The position numbers and the translations under genes were made by a program. From an uncultured Bacteroides sp. (GTDB taxonomy: Bacteria; Bacteroidota; Bacteroidia; Bacteroidales; Bacteroidaceae), in contig UQVZ01000001.1 in NCBI GenBank assembly GCA_900544675.1, positions 62,001 through 126,000 on the forward strand: DNA of 64,000 nt, in the 5' to 3' direction. The notes under the pieces were generated by a model. It was given only the letters and a program-made list of their open reading frames with translations. It had not been told where the DNA came from and searched no databases. Shown piece by piece: positions 26,392-34,402 of the stretch. The first letter of the stretch is position 1, and each line of letters opens with the position of its first letter.

Positions 26392-26955
26392 TTACTTATT
26401 ATTATATTGATTCATGGTAATGTTCAGTCCGGCAAGACAGAAGCTTTTGACGATTTCCCCTGCCATTTCCAGCCGTTCGGGCAATACCTTGCGTTCTTCC
26501 TCGTCGAAATGTCCCAGTACATAATCTATCTGACCGCCTCTGGGAAAGTTATTGCCGATGCCGAACCTTAACCTTGCATAGTTTTGAGTGCCCAATGTAG
26601 CGGCAATATGTTTCAGCCCGTTGTGTCCGGCATCGCTTCCTTTGCCTTTCAGGCGGAGGCTTCCCAGCGGCAATGCCAAGTCGTCTACTACGATAAGGAC
26701 ATTTTCCAATGGGATTTTCTCCTGTTGCATCCAGTAGCGGACGGCATTCCCACTCAGATTCATATAGGTAGAAGGTTTCAGCAAGATAAGTTGCCTGCCT
26801 TTCAGCGACAAGGTAGTCGTGGCTCCGTATCGTCCGTCCTTGAAAACAATATTGGACGCTTTAGCCAAAGCGTCCAATACCATAAATCCTATGTTGTGCC
26901 GGGTTTCGTGATATTCATCACCGATGTTCCCCAAGCCTACAATCAAATATTTCAT
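26392..26955 (-). CDS. pth: aminoacyl-tRNA hydrolase (peptidyl-tRNA hydrolase)
   Basis: Recycles peptidyl-tRNA released from stalled ribosomes. The start at 26955 (MKYLIVGLGNIGDEY) gives 187 residues; the longer frame overlaps rplY and adds unrelated sequence. The catalytic histidine lies in ETRHNIGF near residue 20, with the conserved IVVDDLALPLGSLR near 92 and GSDAGHNGLKHI near 107. It is 34 bp downstream of rplY, the widespread rplY-pth pair. Confidence 0.95.
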   Translation of the reverse strand: MKYLIVGLGNIGDEYHETRHNIGFMVLDALAKASNIVFKDGRYGATTTLSLKGRQLILLKPSTYMNLSGNAVRYWMQQEKIPLENVLIVVDDLALPLGSLRLKGKGSDAGHNGLKHIAATLGTQNYARLRFGIGNNFPRGGQIDYVLGHFDEEERKVLPERLEMAGEIVKSFCLAGLNITMNQYNNK

Positions 26956-26989
26956 TGAAAGCGGATTCGTTCTTTTATTGGTTTGATCC

Positions 26990-27586
26990 TTATTTGCCGG
27001 CAGCTGCCTGAGCACCACGTGCGGCACGAGTCAATTTAACGGCGCAAACCACAGCTTCTTTAGCGTTGAGGATTTCCAGGTTGTCATAGTGCAATTCGCC
27101 TACCTTGATAGTCTTGCCCAAGCCCAAGTTGGTAACGTCTATAATCATACGTTCAGGCATATCGTTGTACAAAGCTTTCACTTTCAGCTTGCGGATTTGC
27201 AGAACCAGCTTACCACCGGCTTTCACACCTTCAGCCAGACCGCTCAATTGTACCGGAACTTCCATTACAATCGGGTTTTCTTCGTTGATTTGATAGAAGT
27301 CAACGTGCAGGATAGCGTCAGTTACAGGGTGGAACTGGATATCTTTCATGATAGCGTTTACTACCTGACCGTCGATATTCAAGTTTACAATATAGATATG
27401 CGGAGTGTAAACCAATTTGCGGAGACCTTCTACAGATACGGTGAAGTGAGTGGCAACGGGATTTCCGTTTTCGTCTTTCTTCATTCCGTACAGCACACAA
27501 GGCACGTTGTTGTTTTTACGTAAAGCATGAGTAGCTTTCTTTCCAGTTTCAGTTCTCAAAGAACCGTTAATGTCGATTGATTTCAT
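26990..27586 (-). CDS. rplY: 50S ribosomal protein L25/Ctc
   Basis: 5S rRNA-binding protein of the large subunit, in the long Ctc form (198 residues): an L25 domain (about 1-95, with the opening SIDINGSLRTETGKKATHALRKNNNVPCVLYG in pieces) and a C-terminal beta domain (about 100-190). The tail is Ala-rich (ARGAQAAAGK). It is the first gene of rplY-pth. A minus-strand promoter is visible 100 bp upstream. Confidence 0.95.
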   Translation of the reverse strand: MKSIDINGSLRTETGKKATHALRKNNNVPCVLYGMKKDENGNPVATHFTVSVEGLRKLVYTPHIYIVNLNIDGQVVNAIMKDIQFHPVTDAILHVDFYQINEENPIVMEVPVQLSGLAEGVKAGGKLVLQIRKLKVKALYNDMPERMIIDVTNLGLGKTIKVGELHYDNLEILNAKEAVVCAVKLTRAARGAQAAAGK

Positions 27587-27687
27587 TGTTTGAAAAATTT
27601 TTGTGTTACTCTAAATTAAGTTGATTTTGCTTAATTCACCATCACACGATGCGCCAATGTCACAGCGATGAAATTGAAAAAGCGGTG

Positions 27688-27718
27688 CAAAGGTAGTGAT
27701 AATCTTTGATTTTACAAG
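27688..27718 (-). promoter_or_regulatory. promoter of rplY-pth
   Basis: On the minus strand CTTG (27715-27718), 19 bp, TACCTTTG (27688-27695). The -7 box is perfect and the -33 close to TTTG. It leaves a leader of about 95 nt before rplY. Confidence 0.55.
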
Positions 27719-27823
27719 CGTAAAGACGCTTTTTCTTGACCAACGTGCTGAAATTAAGGAAATGCAACGTCGGTCAAGAAAGTTTTTTTCGGCTTGTTTA
27801 GTCTTTTGTGATAAAGCGTTCGT

Positions 27824-28213
27824 TTAAAAATCGATGTCGATTTTAATGTCATCCGCTTTCAAAGGCTCATTGAGAATCTCCTTACCCGTGAGACTTGAAT
27901 TCTCGGCAATGCGGCTTTCTCCAGCTATCGGACCTTGTTCGCACTCGATGTAGTGAATAGCTTCGTGCAGCCCTGCCATGAATTTTTCAAAGTCTTCCTT
28001 ATAAAGAAAAATCTTGTGCTTCTCAAAACTAGTCTGAGACGCTTCCCCTTCGCCTGTCGTGATTTTCTTGCTTTCTGTAATAGCGAGAAACATTTCCCCT
28101 TTTCTGTTTTTCTTTACGTCCAAATAATAGATTCTTTTCCCAGCTTTGATAGCTTTTGTAAAAACGATTTCTTTATCTCCTTCAGTCATCGTGTTCTTTT
28201 TAACTTCCATCAT
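27824..28213 (-). CDS. DUF3276 (PUR-alpha-like) protein
   Basis: 129-residue protein of the DUF3276 family, whose members adopt the PUR fold known from nucleic-acid-binding Pur-alpha. Visible core: FTKAIKAGKRIYYLDVKKNRKGEMFLAITESKK, described in parts, then KIFLYKEDFEKFMAGLHEAIHYI. The acidic C-terminal tail ends IKIDIDF. Met codons at 28213 and 28210 are both possible starts. It is divergent from nusB. Single-stranded nucleic-acid binding is inferred from the fold. Confidence 0.88.
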   Translation of the reverse strand: MMEVKKNTMTEGDKEIVFTKAIKAGKRIYYLDVKKNRKGEMFLAITESKKITTGEGEASQTSFEKHKIFLYKEDFEKFMAGLHEAIHYIECEQGPIAGESRIAENSSLTGKEILNEPLKADDIKIDIDF

Positions 28214-28326
28214 AGTGTATAAAATCTAAAATTCGCCTCAAAATTGCTGAATTTTCTGCAAAATGCCAAGAAACTCTGTCTTAAATTATCTATAAACTGA
28301 AAAAAACAGCAAAAATGCGTTGTTTA

Positions 28327-28359
28327 TTTGGAAGATATAGCTGAAAATAGCTATTTTTG
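28327..28359 (+). promoter_or_regulatory. promoter of nusB
   Basis: TTTG at 28327-28330, 21 bp, TATTTTTG at 28352-28359, 34 bp before the nusB ATG. Confidence 0.7.
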
Positions 28360-28393
28360 CAACTCAAAATGTGACATTAGTTATATAAATAGT

Positions 28394-29320
28394 ATGATTA
28401 ACAGAGTTCTTATTCGTTTGAAGGTAGTTCAGATTGTGTACGCTTATTATCAGAATGGCGGGAAAAATTTGGATACTGCAGAGAAAGAGTTGTTCTTCAG
28501 TTTGTCCAAGGCGTATGACCTGTACAATTACCTTCTGCTTCTTATGGTAGAAGTAACGCGGTATGCCAGCAGGCGGCTGGATGCTGCCAAACACAAGCTT
28601 GCGCCCACGCAAGAAGATTTGAATCCTAACACCAAGTTCGTAGACAACCGGTTTATCGCCCAGCTGGAGGTGAACAAGCAGTTGAATGATTTTGTCAATT
28701 CGCAAAAGAAAACGTGGGAAAACGAAAGCGAATTTATCAAGAGCTTGTGCGAGCAGATTATGCAGAGCGATATATATAAGGAGTATATGGCAAGCGAAAC
28801 CTCTTCGTATGAAGAAGACCGGGAGGTATGGAGAAAGCTGTATAAGAAAATCATTTTCAATAACCAGGCATTGGATGAAGTGCTCGAAGACCAGAGCCTG
28901 TATTGGAACGATGACAAGGAAATTGTCGATACGTTTGTGCTGAAGACCATCAAGCGCTTTGCGCCCGAGAACAAGGAAAATCAGGAACTGCTTCCCGAGT
29001 TCAAGGATGAGGAAGACAAGGACTTCGCGCGCCGTCTGTTCCGCCGCACAATACTGAATGCCGACTATTACCGTCACCTTATCAGTGAAAACTCGAAGAA
29101 CTGGGATTTGAAACGTGTGGCTGTAATGGATGTAGTTATTATGCAGATTGCCTTGGCAGAGATATTGACTTTCCCCAATATTCCGGTCAATGTGTCGCTG
29201 AACGAGTATGTGGAGATTGCCAAGCTGTACAGCACCCCGAAGAGCGGTGGTTACATCAACGGTACATTGGATGGAATAGTTAATCAATTAAAAAAGGAAA
29301 ACAAGCTGACGAAAAATTGA
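28394..29320 (+). CDS. nusB: NusB-family antitermination factor, long form
   Basis: Transcription antitermination factor acting with NusE at rRNA operons. The start at 28394 (MINRVLIRLKVVQIVYAYYQ) sits after a good promoter; an earlier in-frame Met is inside that promoter. It has 308 residues, about twice E. coli NusB. The NusB helical domain is C-terminal (about 190-300: RRTILNADYYRHLISENSKNW, VMDVVIMQIALAEILTFPNIPVNVSLNEYVEIAK in part). The N-terminal 170 residues are a helical extension typical of Bacteroidetes. Likely cotranscribed with yajC, 43 bp downstream. Confidence 0.9.
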   Translation: MINRVLIRLKVVQIVYAYYQNGGKNLDTAEKELFFSLSKAYDLYNYLLLLMVEVTRYASRRLDAAKHKLAPTQEDLNPNTKFVDNRFIAQLEVNKQLNDFVNSQKKTWENESEFIKSLCEQIMQSDIYKEYMASETSSYEEDREVWRKLYKKIIFNNQALDEVLEDQSLYWNDDKEIVDTFVLKTIKRFAPENKENQELLPEFKDEEDKDFARRLFRRTILNADYYRHLISENSKNWDLKRVAVMDVVIMQIALAEILTFPNIPVNVSLNEYVEIAKLYSTPKSGGYINGTLDGIVNQLKKENKLTKN

Positions 29321-29363
29321 TATATTTGTCCGCTGATATATTATTAACCAAGAAAAGATTATT

Positions 29364-29678
29364 ATGAATTTGTTAACTGTATTTATGGCAGCACAAGGAG
29401 GAGACTACTCTTTCCTGATTATGATGGTGGCAATCTTTGCCATTATGTATTTCTTTATGATTCGTCCGCAGAACAAGAAGCAGAAGGAGATTCAGAACTT
29501 CCGCAAAAACTTGGCAGTAGGTCAGTCTGTTATTACGGCTGGAGGCATTTACGGTAAAATCAAGGAAATAGAAGACAATGCTGTTATTGTAGAAGTGGCT
29601 CCGAGTGTGAAACTGAAAGTAGACAAGAATTCTATCTACGCTGATGCACAGGCACAAGCCACAAACAATAATAAATAA
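29364..29678 (+). CDS. yajC: preprotein translocase subunit YajC
   Basis: Small auxiliary subunit of the SecDF-YajC complex in the inner membrane. The 104 residues contain one N-terminal transmembrane helix (FLIMMVAIFAIMYFFMI) followed by the family motif RPQNKKQKE and the beta-rich domain (VGQSVITAGGIYGKIKEIEDN). A TATATTTG box directly after the nusB stop (29321-29328) might give extra initiation. It is followed closely by the YbbR-like gene. Confidence 0.93.
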   Translation: MNLLTVFMAAQGGDYSFLIMMVAIFAIMYFFMIRPQNKKQKEIQNFRKNLAVGQSVITAGGIYGKIKEIEDNAVIVEVAPSVKLKVDKNSIYADAQAQATNNNK

Positions 29679-29690
29679 AGAAGATAGTCG

Positions 29691-30710
29691 ATGTTCGATG
29701 TAAAGAACATACGGAGATATTATAGACTGGGAATACGGAAGATCAGAAAATTCTTGCTTAGCGATAAGTGTAAGGAGAGTCTGGTCTTCCTGTTTTTTGT
29801 GTTGGTCTCTTTCGCATTTTGGATGTTGCAGACTTTAGATGATGTCTACCAGACGGAGTTTAAAGTTCCTTTGCGGCTGAAAAATGTGCCCAAGGAAGCT
29901 GTCCTTACGTCCGAGTTGCCCGGAGATGTACGTGTCAGGGTAGAAGATCGGGGTACAGTCTTGCTCAATTATATGTTGGGAAGGACTTTTTTCCCTATTT
30001 CTTTCGATTTCAATGACTACAAAGACCGGGGTTCGCACGTGCACATATCTTCGGCAGACCTCCTGAAGAAGATATCTGCCCAGCTCAATGTGTCTACCCA
30101 TCTGGTTTCGGTGCGTCCTGATACCCTCGATTTCATCTATACAATGGGCAAGGCAAAGAAAGTGCCCGTACGTCTGGACGGAGATGTAAGTGCGGGAATC
30201 CAATATTATGTATCCCATATCGGTTTTACCCCCGATTCGGTCGTAGCCTATGCTCCCGAAGAAGTGCTCGATACACTGACGGCTGCTTATACGTCTAAAG
30301 TGCATGTGGAGAATGTGACCGATACGTTGAACCAGCGGGTAATGCTTCAGAAAATCAAGGGAGTGAAATTCGTTCCCGCTTACAATGATTTGCAGGTGTA
30401 CGTGGATATGTATTCCGAGAAGACCGTCGAGGTGCCGATTGTCGGCATCAATTTTCCTGCCAATAAAGTGTTGCGTACCTTCCCTTCGAAGGTGCAGGTC
30501 ACTTTTCAGGTAGGTTTGGCGCATTTCAAGGATGTTACTGCCGAAGACTTCTTTATAGGCGTTACCTACGAAGACATTTTGAGAGCAAAAGGGGGACAGT
30601 TGCCGTTAAATCTGAAAAGCTCTCCCGATTATGTCAGCCATGCCCGTATTTCGCCTTCATCCGTCGATTATCTGATAGAACAGACCGCAGGGGAGGATAG
30701 TATATGGTAA
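29691..30710 (+). CDS. YbbR-like domain protein
   Basis: 339-residue membrane-anchored protein: one N-terminal helix (LVFLFFVLVSFAFWMLQ, about 27-45), then repeated YbbR-like beta domains. YbbR/CdaR proteins in Firmicutes regulate a diadenylate cyclase; in Bacteroidetes the genomic pairing is instead with YajC and CoaE, as here, and the role is open. It overlaps coaE by 7 bp and is translationally coupled to it. Confidence 0.85.
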   Translation: MFDVKNIRRYYRLGIRKIRKFLLSDKCKESLVFLFFVLVSFAFWMLQTLDDVYQTEFKVPLRLKNVPKEAVLTSELPGDVRVRVEDRGTVLLNYMLGRTFFPISFDFNDYKDRGSHVHISSADLLKKISAQLNVSTHLVSVRPDTLDFIYTMGKAKKVPVRLDGDVSAGIQYYVSHIGFTPDSVVAYAPEEVLDTLTAAYTSKVHVENVTDTLNQRVMLQKIKGVKFVPAYNDLQVYVDMYSEKTVEVPIVGINFPANKVLRTFPSKVQVTFQVGLAHFKDVTAEDFFIGVTYEDILRAKGGQLPLNLKSSPDYVSHARISPSSVDYLIEQTAGEDSIW

Positions 30711-31327
30711 AGTTAGGCATCACCGGAGGCATCGGAAGCGGAAAATCGTATGTCGCTCGCCTGTTGGCAGAACGTGGAATACCTGTTTACGATACTGATA
30801 CAGAAGCGAAACGTCTGATGATAACCGATGAGGTGATTCGGGAAAGACTGATTGGATTGCTGGGGCAGGAAGTCTATCTTGCCGATGGGGCTCTCAACAA
30901 ACCTTTGGTAGCGGATTTTCTGTTTGCTAGTCCCGGTAATGCAGCGCGAATCAATGCTATAGTCCATCCGCGGGTAAAGGCTGATTTTCTGAACTGGGCT
31001 GTTGTAAACAGTGCTCAGGCTATTGTCGCCTTAGAGTCTGCCATCCTTTTCGAAGCAGGTTTCGATGATGTTGTTGATTATATCGTGACCGTATATGCAC
31101 CGGTAGAGGTAAGGCTCCGTCGGGCAATGGACCGTGATGCCGCTACCGAAGAAAAGATACGTCAGCGGATGGCTGCCCAGTTGGATGACGAAATCAAGTG
31201 CAGGCGTTCGGATTGCATTATCTTCAACGATGGAAGCCTTCCCTTGCTTCCTCAGTTGGATAATTTGCAGAAAAATTTAGAAAAAAGTCAAAAGCCGGCA
31301 ACCAAATCTTGTGTATGTCGGCAGTGA
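30704..31327 (+). CDS. coaE: dephospho-CoA kinase
   Basis: Last step of coenzyme A synthesis, phosphorylating the 3'-hydroxyl of dephospho-CoA. The 207 residues begin with the P-loop GITGGIGSGKS, followed by VYDTDTEAKRL and the lid region RRAMDRDAATEEKIRQRM. The C-terminus ends in a short Cys/Lys-rich extension (KSCVCRQ). It overlaps the YbbR-like gene and is followed after 47 bp by the DUF5606 gene. Confidence 0.94.
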   Translation: MVKLGITGGIGSGKSYVARLLAERGIPVYDTDTEAKRLMITDEVIRERLIGLLGQEVYLADGALNKPLVADFLFASPGNAARINAIVHPRVKADFLNWAVVNSAQAIVALESAILFEAGFDDVVDYIVTVYAPVEVRLRRAMDRDAATEEKIRQRMAAQLDDEIKCRRSDCIIFNDGSLPLLPQLDNLQKNLEKSQKPATKSCVCRQ

Positions 31328-31374
31328 GTTGTATTTTTGTTCAATTAAATAAATAATTAAACTGATAAACACGT

Positions 31375-31812
31375 ATGTTGAAAACTATTTTGGCTATCTC
31401 GGGGAAACCGGGATTGTATAAGCTGATTTCTCAGGCTAAAAATATGTTGATTGTAGAAAACATTACCGACAAGAAACGTATGCCGGTTTATGCCAGCGAT
31501 AAGGTTATCTCGTTGGGCGATATCGCCATGTACACCGATGCCGACGAAGTGCCTCTGGCTACGGTGCTCGAATCGATAAAACAAAAGGAAAACGGTGCGC
31601 AAGCCCAGCTTGACTATAAGAAAGCGTCGGTAGACGAGTTGCATGAGTTTATGGCTGCTGTATTGCCCAGTTACGACCGCGACCGTGTACACACCAGCGA
31701 TATCAAAAAACTGATTCAGTGGTATAACCTTCTTGTAGCAGGCGGTGAAACCGATTTCGTTGAAGGTCCTCAGATGGAAACCATTGAAACGACTGCCGAA
31801 GAACAGCAATAA
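31375..31812 (+). CDS. DUF5606 family protein
   Basis: 145-residue protein of the Bacteroidetes-specific DUF5606 family. Conserved ILAISGKPGLYKLISQAKN opens it, then VENITDKKRMPVYASDKVISL (in part), giving a small SH3-like beta barrel, followed by a helical half (YDRDRVHTSDIKKLIQWYNLL). Function unknown. Its place after nusB-yajC-ybbR-coaE recurs in related genomes as I recall them, hinting at a housekeeping task. A strong terminator follows. Confidence 0.88.
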   Translation: MLKTILAISGKPGLYKLISQAKNMLIVENITDKKRMPVYASDKVISLGDIAMYTDADEVPLATVLESIKQKENGAQAQLDYKKASVDELHEFMAAVLPSYDRDRVHTSDIKKLIQWYNLLVAGGETDFVEGPQMETIETTAEEQQ

Positions 31813-31839
31813 GATATATTGTATTGGTTTGTTGAAATA

Positions 31840-31890
31840 AGCCCCGGCTTTGTCTCCTTTCAGAAGGGAATAAAGCCGGGGCTGTTTTTG
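31840..31890 (+). terminator. Rho-independent terminator after the DUF5606 gene
   Basis: 12-bp perfect stem AGCCCCGGCTTT (31840-31851) with AAAGCCGGGGCT (31872-31883), followed by a T-rich run at 31885-31889. It closes the nusB-to-DUF5606 transcription unit. Confidence 0.85.
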
Positions 31891-32287
31891 TGAAAGACAA
31901 GGCTTGGACAGAACAACGCTATACAGAACTGAAACAGCTTGTCAGTGTCTTCTTGGGACGGACTGTCAAGGCGCAAGTTACATTAACTTCGGGCGATGCA
32001 CTCTTTTTTTAAGGATTTCTAAAATGGAGTAGCACATAAAAACGTAATTATAAGTGCATTTCTTTCAAAACATGATTGGCTTTGATAATAAATCATTACC
32101 TTTGTATAAATCAGCGATTTGTTCTTGCGTAAGGAGGTGGTATAAAAATAGAAATGTATGGCAAACAAAAATCTGATAACCACTTGTTATAAGAATCAGG
32201 ACATAGACTTGTTCAGTCAAAACAAAATCGAACATCCTTAAAAGCCGTTTACAAGAATTATAATTCGCGGAAAAAAGTAATAGTAAA
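31891..32287. other. long spacer upstream of dinD
   Basis: About 400 bp with no recognisable gene. A 40-codon frame (31890-32012) overlaps the terminator and is not convincing. A possible promoter is ATTG (32075-32078), 18 bp, TACCTTTG (32097-32104). It is followed by a strong AAGGAGGT (32131-32138) and a 12-codon frame at 32154-32192 (MYGKQKSDNHLL). I see no LexA-like box that I can identify with confidence. Confidence 0.5.
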
Positions 32288-33145
32288 ATGAAAGCCGAAG
32301 AAATCATAGAACTGTTCCGACAATTTGAATCCATCGCCAATGATTATGAAGGCGTGGAATGTTGGAGTGCCAGAGAACTGTCAAGTTTGTTAGGTTATGC
32401 CCAATGGCGTAACTTCGAGAATATTATCGAAAAAGCTAAATTGGCTTGTGAAAATGCAGGTCAAGAAGTGGAATACCATTTTGCTGACGTCAGCAAAATG
32501 GTTATGCTTGGCTCTGGTGCAGAGCGTGAGGTCAATGACTATATGTTGACCCGTTATGCCTGCTATCTTGTAGCTCAAAATGGAGACCCGCGCAAACCTC
32601 AGGTAGCTTTTGCTCAAAACTATTTTGCAGTACAGACACGGCGGGCAGAGCTGGTACAGAAACGGATTCAAGATTATGAACGGGTGGTTGCACGCAATAA
32701 GTTGGCTGAAACAGAGAACCGTTTGTCGGGCATTCTATATGAGCGTGGAGTGGATAGCAAGGGATTTGCCATCATCCGTTCAAAAGGCGACAAGGCTTTG
32801 TTTCATTTGGATACTGCGTTGTTAAAACGAAAGTTGGGTGCTCCCAATAGCCGTCCTTTGGCAGACTTCCTTCCTACTATCAGTATCAAGGCTAAAGACT
32901 TTGCTGCTGAAATGACTTCGGTAAATGTGCAGCAAAAAGATTTGCACGGACAGGAGCAAATCACTCGTGAACATGTGGATAACAATACTGCGGTAAGAAA
33001 TATGCTGCTCCAGCGTGGTATTGTTCCTGAACAGCTTCCGGCAGGAGAAGATGTGAAAAAAGTGGAACGACGATTGAAATCGGAAGAAAAATCATTGATA
33101 CCCAAACAAGAAACGAAAAAATCTGCCCAAAAGAGAAAGGAATAA
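32288..33145 (+). CDS. dinD: DNA damage-inducible protein D (DinD)
   Basis: 285-residue DinD-family protein. The N-terminal part is a BRO-N-like domain (CWSARELSSLLGYAQWRNFE, then ADVSKMVMLGSGAEREVNDY and YACYLVAQNGDPRKPQVAFAQNYFA in parts). The C-terminal part has the family's HGQEQITREHVDNN-type motif and ends in a Lys-rich tail. In E. coli DinD inhibits RecA filaments and is SOS-induced. The gene is alone, AT-richer than its neighbours and followed by decayed gene fragments, so it may belong to a worn-down accessory island. Confidence 0.9.
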   Translation: MKAEEIIELFRQFESIANDYEGVECWSARELSSLLGYAQWRNFENIIEKAKLACENAGQEVEYHFADVSKMVMLGSGAEREVNDYMLTRYACYLVAQNGDPRKPQVAFAQNYFAVQTRRAELVQKRIQDYERVVARNKLAETENRLSGILYERGVDSKGFAIIRSKGDKALFHLDTALLKRKLGAPNSRPLADFLPTISIKAKDFAAEMTSVNVQQKDLHGQEQITREHVDNNTAVRNMLLQRGIVPEQLPAGEDVKKVERRLKSEEKSLIPKQETKKSAQKRKE

Positions 33146-33148
33146 GCT

Positions 33149-33466
33149 ATGCAGATAGAATTAAAATCCATAAAAATTCGTGATTTGATTGACGTCTACA
33201 TCAATGACCCAGATAAAGGTGTATGGGGTAAAGATAGGTATAACCAAGAAATTGTTCAATATTACTCATGCTATTCAACCTACGGGGTACTGGATGCATG
33301 AAGGTAAAAATTTGAGAGATATCTATGATGAAACTTATACATTGGATGATTAACTAATGTTTTTCCTGCGCCAAGATTCCGTTATGACGTTCGGGATATA
33401 TAGGCGATGTCTGAGTTGGAATATCTAAAAGAGTATTGTTCAAATCAACCAAAGCTGATATTATAG
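33149..33466 (+). pseudogene. decayed gene fragments after dinD
   Basis: Three overlapping or adjacent short frames with no intact gene. 33149-33301 (50 codons) starts MQIELKSIKIRDLIDVYINDP, ending DKGVWG, which resembles the N-terminus of DUF262-type proteins before breaking off. 33204-33353 (49 codons) contains NITHAIQPTGYWMHEG and LRDIYDETYTLDD, looking like a protein C-terminus that I cannot name. 33407-33466 reads MSELEYLKEYCSNQPKLIL after an in-frame stop. Together these look like deletion-scarred remnants of at least two genes. Confidence 0.5.
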
Positions 33467-33477
33467 CCTTGGAAATC

Positions 33478-33545
33478 AAACACAGAAGCACTGAGCGACA
33501 AAGGATGGTTGAATGAATCTCTGCGCCTTTGTGTCTCTGTGTTTA
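33478..33545. terminator. imperfect palindrome before the HU-like gene end
   Basis: AAACACAGAAGCACTGAGCG with ACAAAGG on the left (from 33478) and CCTTTGTGTCTCTGTGTTT on the right (to about 33546) pair imperfectly. A run of A follows on the plus strand. It may be a terminator for the convergent HU-like gene on the minus strand. Confidence 0.4.
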
Positions 33546-33558
33546 AAAAAAATCGGGG

Positions 33559-34008
33559 TTACAGCTCCAGCGTTTTTTCTCCTTTCCGTTCGGCAAGCAA
33601 GAGCTTGCGTTCTGTTTTCCGGTTCAGGTTTTCTTCAAATTTAGCTTCCTGGCGCATGTTGCTGAATGCTTCTCCCGGCGTCCAGTGTACCCGTATTTCC
33701 TTGATATGGCAGTCGGGCTGGAAGGCTTCCTTGCTCTCAGCCCCTTCACATCCCAGCGTGATGTAGAACTTGCCTAAGTCGTCCAGTTCCACCTGATAGC
33801 CTTCCTTCAGCATTTCGGCGGTAGCTTCAGCCAGCATCTTGGTGATGGCGATGAAGTCTCCGATGCTATAGGCACATCCGTGATTCTTGATATGCCGCGC
33901 CAGCTCTTCCAGCGATAGGGTCTTGATGCACTGTGCCGAGGCGAAAGCACGCTTCGGGCGTTCGGGGTGGCGAGGTTCGCCACGCATGACTAAACTGTAC
34001 TTTATCAT
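33559..34008 (-). CDS. HU-like DNA-binding protein (long Bacteroidetes type)
   Basis: 149-residue protein related to HU/IHF, of the longer Bacteroidetes class. The N-terminus (MIKYSLVMRGEPRHPE) precedes a helical part (SLEELARHIKNHG; AITKMLAEATAEML) and a beta arm region (VELDDLGKFYITLGCEG). The C-terminal 35 residues are highly charged. Such genes are numerous in Bacteroides and often near mobile or capsule loci. A TATATTTG-type minus-strand box at 34209-34216 would give a 190-nt leader containing the phased palindromes described below. Confidence 0.85.
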   Translation of the reverse strand: MIKYSLVMRGEPRHPERPKRAFASAQCIKTLSLEELARHIKNHGCAYSIGDFIAITKMLAEATAEMLKEGYQVELDDLGKFYITLGCEGAESKEAFQPDCHIKEIRVHWTPGEAFSNMRQEAKFEENLNRKTERKLLLAERKGEKTLEL

Positions 34009-34051
34009 ATCTGAATGGTTTGTAGGGTTGCTTTAATTGTCTTCTTAGGAT

Positions 34052-34183
34052 AACGCAGTCGGCTGCGTTTCGTGTAAGATTATTAATCTTCCAGCTATAA
34101 GATTATTAATCTTACACGTGGAAGATTAATAATCTTGCAGCCGATGAAGCTATATGTGTTTGCCGAGGCATATAGCTGCATCG
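34052..34183. repeat. phased palindrome array, locus 1
   Basis: Three 15-bp palindromes AAGATTA-N-TAATCTT start at 34076, 34099 and 34122, an exact 23-bp period with 8-bp spacers CCAGCTAT and ACACGTGG. On one side is a hairpin AACGCAG/CTGCGTT (34052-34069). On the other is a 15-bp inverted repeat with one mismatch (34142-34156 and 34169-34183, ending AGCTGCATCG). A second array with the same period is at 51.5 kb. Confidence 0.85.
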
Positions 34184-34327
34184 CATTTCGTAGCCAACTG
34201 CTTTTCTGCAAATATAAGGCATGATTGTCCGAATTGTACCGCAAGGTGGCGGAAAAATATAACAAAGTATGGAAAGAGACTGGGGATGAACCGTGTTGCC
34301 CGGACGCTAAAAACCGGGAGAAACAGC

Positions 34328-34376
34328 AATCCCCTTGTTTCGCTTTGCCGCAATGGGCAAGGGAAGCAAGGGGATT
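34328..34376 (-). terminator. terminator downstream of RNase G
   Basis: Inverted repeat: AATCCCCTTG at 34328-34337 and its complement at 34367-34376, with a further imperfect inner stem (GGCAAGGGAAG region). It lies 26 bp beyond the rng stop on the minus strand. The remaining spacer to the HU-like gene holds only the palindrome array. Confidence 0.65.
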
Positions 34377-34402
34377 ATTGCGTCAGGGGAACCGAACGTC
34401 CG

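Noticed and set aside
31890..32012. 40-codon frame after the DUF5606 terminator
   Set aside because: Begins inside the terminator T-run with GTG, has no homologue I recognise and no promoter.
34076..34136. CRISPR array
   Set aside because: Repeats are regular but only 15 bp with 8-bp spacers and three units; no cas genes. The units are palindromes, not CRISPR repeats.
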